This document shows positions 6,230-6,876 of a stretch of 6,876 nucleotides of DNA, in pieces. This DNA is from an uncultured Muribaculum sp. (lineage in GTDB: Bacteria; Bacteroidota; Bacteroidia; Bacteroidales; Muribaculaceae). The translations under genes were made by a program, and so were the position numbers. The stretch lies in assembly GCA_947573015.1 (NCBI GenBank), contig CANPDS010000141.1:1-6876 (forward strand), in the 5' to 3' direction. A model generated the notes under the pieces. It searched no databases and was not told where the DNA came from. It was given only the letters and a program-made list of their open reading frames with translations. Positions within the stretch are counted from its first letter, which is position 1, and every line of letters starts with the position of its first letter.

Positions 6230-6876
6230 TCAGCCGATGATATATTTCCCACCAGGCAGTGTTGAAAGCAGTTTTGTGATGAAATATGTGGTGGCATAGG
6301 TGAGGATAGCCGTGATGAAAATAGTGATTGGAGTAGAGGCTATAGGATTTATTACTACAAATATATATGGTAGGATGAGCATGTGCATCAGATACATACC
6401 GTAGGATGCACCAGAAATGTTGTTGACTACTTTAAATAGTCGTGCCCCTGTGTGATTGATCTGTTTGATAAGCATAAAAGCTCCGAAGCTCATAAGTACC
6501 GGTGCAAAGGATGTTGTCTGCCAAGCAAGTTCGAGGCTACTCACGGCATCGACAGTGACTGATCGTGTATAGAAAGAGTAAATGCATATGCCATATCCAA
6601 CGAGAAACATTGGCAGGGCGATAAGAAGTGTCTTTTTTAGATCCCAGTCAAGATATGTGCGTATATAATGGGCGAGTAATACATATCCTACATAGCCAGA
6701 TACATAATAGAACAGAGAAAATGGATTACCGAGAAGCATGTAGATAAACCACAGATGAGATGCGCGTGGAATGAAATTGATGGCCACCTGCATGAGATTG
6801 CTTTTGACGTCGGCGATTGAATATTCACCCCAAAGTACTGGAAGCACTGAATATAATAGTCGCCACAATATGAATG
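6230..6876 (-). CDS. Acyltransferase-3 family membrane protein, C-terminal part (5' end outside window), possibly internally deleted
   Basis: The frame is open from the right edge to a TGA at 6230-6232, giving 214 visible residues. The TTG at 6868 is only an internal leucine, because the frame continues upstream of it. The protein is highly hydrophobic with several membrane helices. The motif HLWFIYMLLG is followed by FYYVSGYVGYVLLAHYIRTYLDW, then by further helices including ISGASYGMYLMHMLILPYIF. These are hallmarks of the OafA/YrhL-type O-acyltransferases (Acyl_transf_3) that acylate surface polysaccharides or lipids. In Bacteroides relatives, as I recall them, some 60 residues with extra membrane segments separate HLWF-YMLxG from the YxSGYxGY motif. 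Here they are joined by only N-P-F-S-L. The catalytic N-terminal part, with the usual histidine, is outside the window. The neighbour is convergent, so no operon partner is visible on this side. Confidence 0.75.
   Translation of the reverse strand, partial: FILWRLLYSVLPVLWGEYSIADVKSNLMQVAINFIPRASHLWFIYMLLGNPFSLFYYVSGYVGYVLLAHYIRTYLDWDLKKTLLIALPMFLVGYGICIYSFYTRSVTVDAVSSLELAWQTTSFAPVLMSFGAFMLIKQINHTGARLFKVVNNISGASYGMYLMHMLILPYIFVVINPIASTPITIFITAILTYATTYFITKLLSTLPGGKYIIG

Overview
The window looks like chromosomal DNA of a member of the Bacteroidales. The evidence is Bacteroidetes-type promoters (TAnnTTTG at -7 with TTTTG 19-21 nt upstream), little sign of Shine-Dalgarno sequences, lipoproteins with acidic residues after the lipidated cysteine, and a TonB-dependent receptor paired with a surface lipoprotein. 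A Muribaculaceae-like gut organism is a guess from general protein flavour; the family cannot be fixed from sequence reading alone.

Left part (1-2740, minus strand): a vitamin B12 uptake operon. A promoter at about 2707-2738 feeds a well-preserved cobalamin riboswitch (about 2451-2665). It is followed by a BtuB-like TonB-dependent outer-membrane receptor (479-2419) and, 31 nt further on, the start of a surface lipoprotein of the beta-propeller type (YncE/DUF5074/BtuG-like), which runs off the left edge. The expected logic is B12-repressible capture by the lipoprotein and TonB-driven import by the receptor.

Middle (2741-5389, plus strand): divergent from the B12 operon are dapA (lysine/diaminopimelate synthesis) and, 70 nt later, a minimal thioredoxin. 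Then comes a two-gene unit with its own promoter: a HipA-like kinase (HipA_2 type) whose 3' end overlaps a DUF3037 protein by 23 nt. This pair is the least understood functional unit here. Its promoter lies so close to the ATG that the mRNA may be nearly leaderless.

Right part (5390-6876): an AT-rich 185-nt spacer, a small lipoprotein of unknown function with an acidic Gly/Asp/Thr-rich tail, and a large hairpin between convergent genes. The hairpin contains an exact 17-bp tandem duplication; with one copy removed it would be an uninterrupted 29-bp palindrome. Last, on the minus strand and cut by the window edge, is the C-terminal part of an acyltransferase-3 family membrane protein. It seems to lack an internal segment that relatives have.

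No rRNA, tRNA, CRISPR array, insertion sequence or phage gene was seen. The most unusual points are the hairpin with its internal duplication, the kinase-DUF3037 pair with its near-leaderless promoter, and the apparent in-frame deletion in the acyltransferase.
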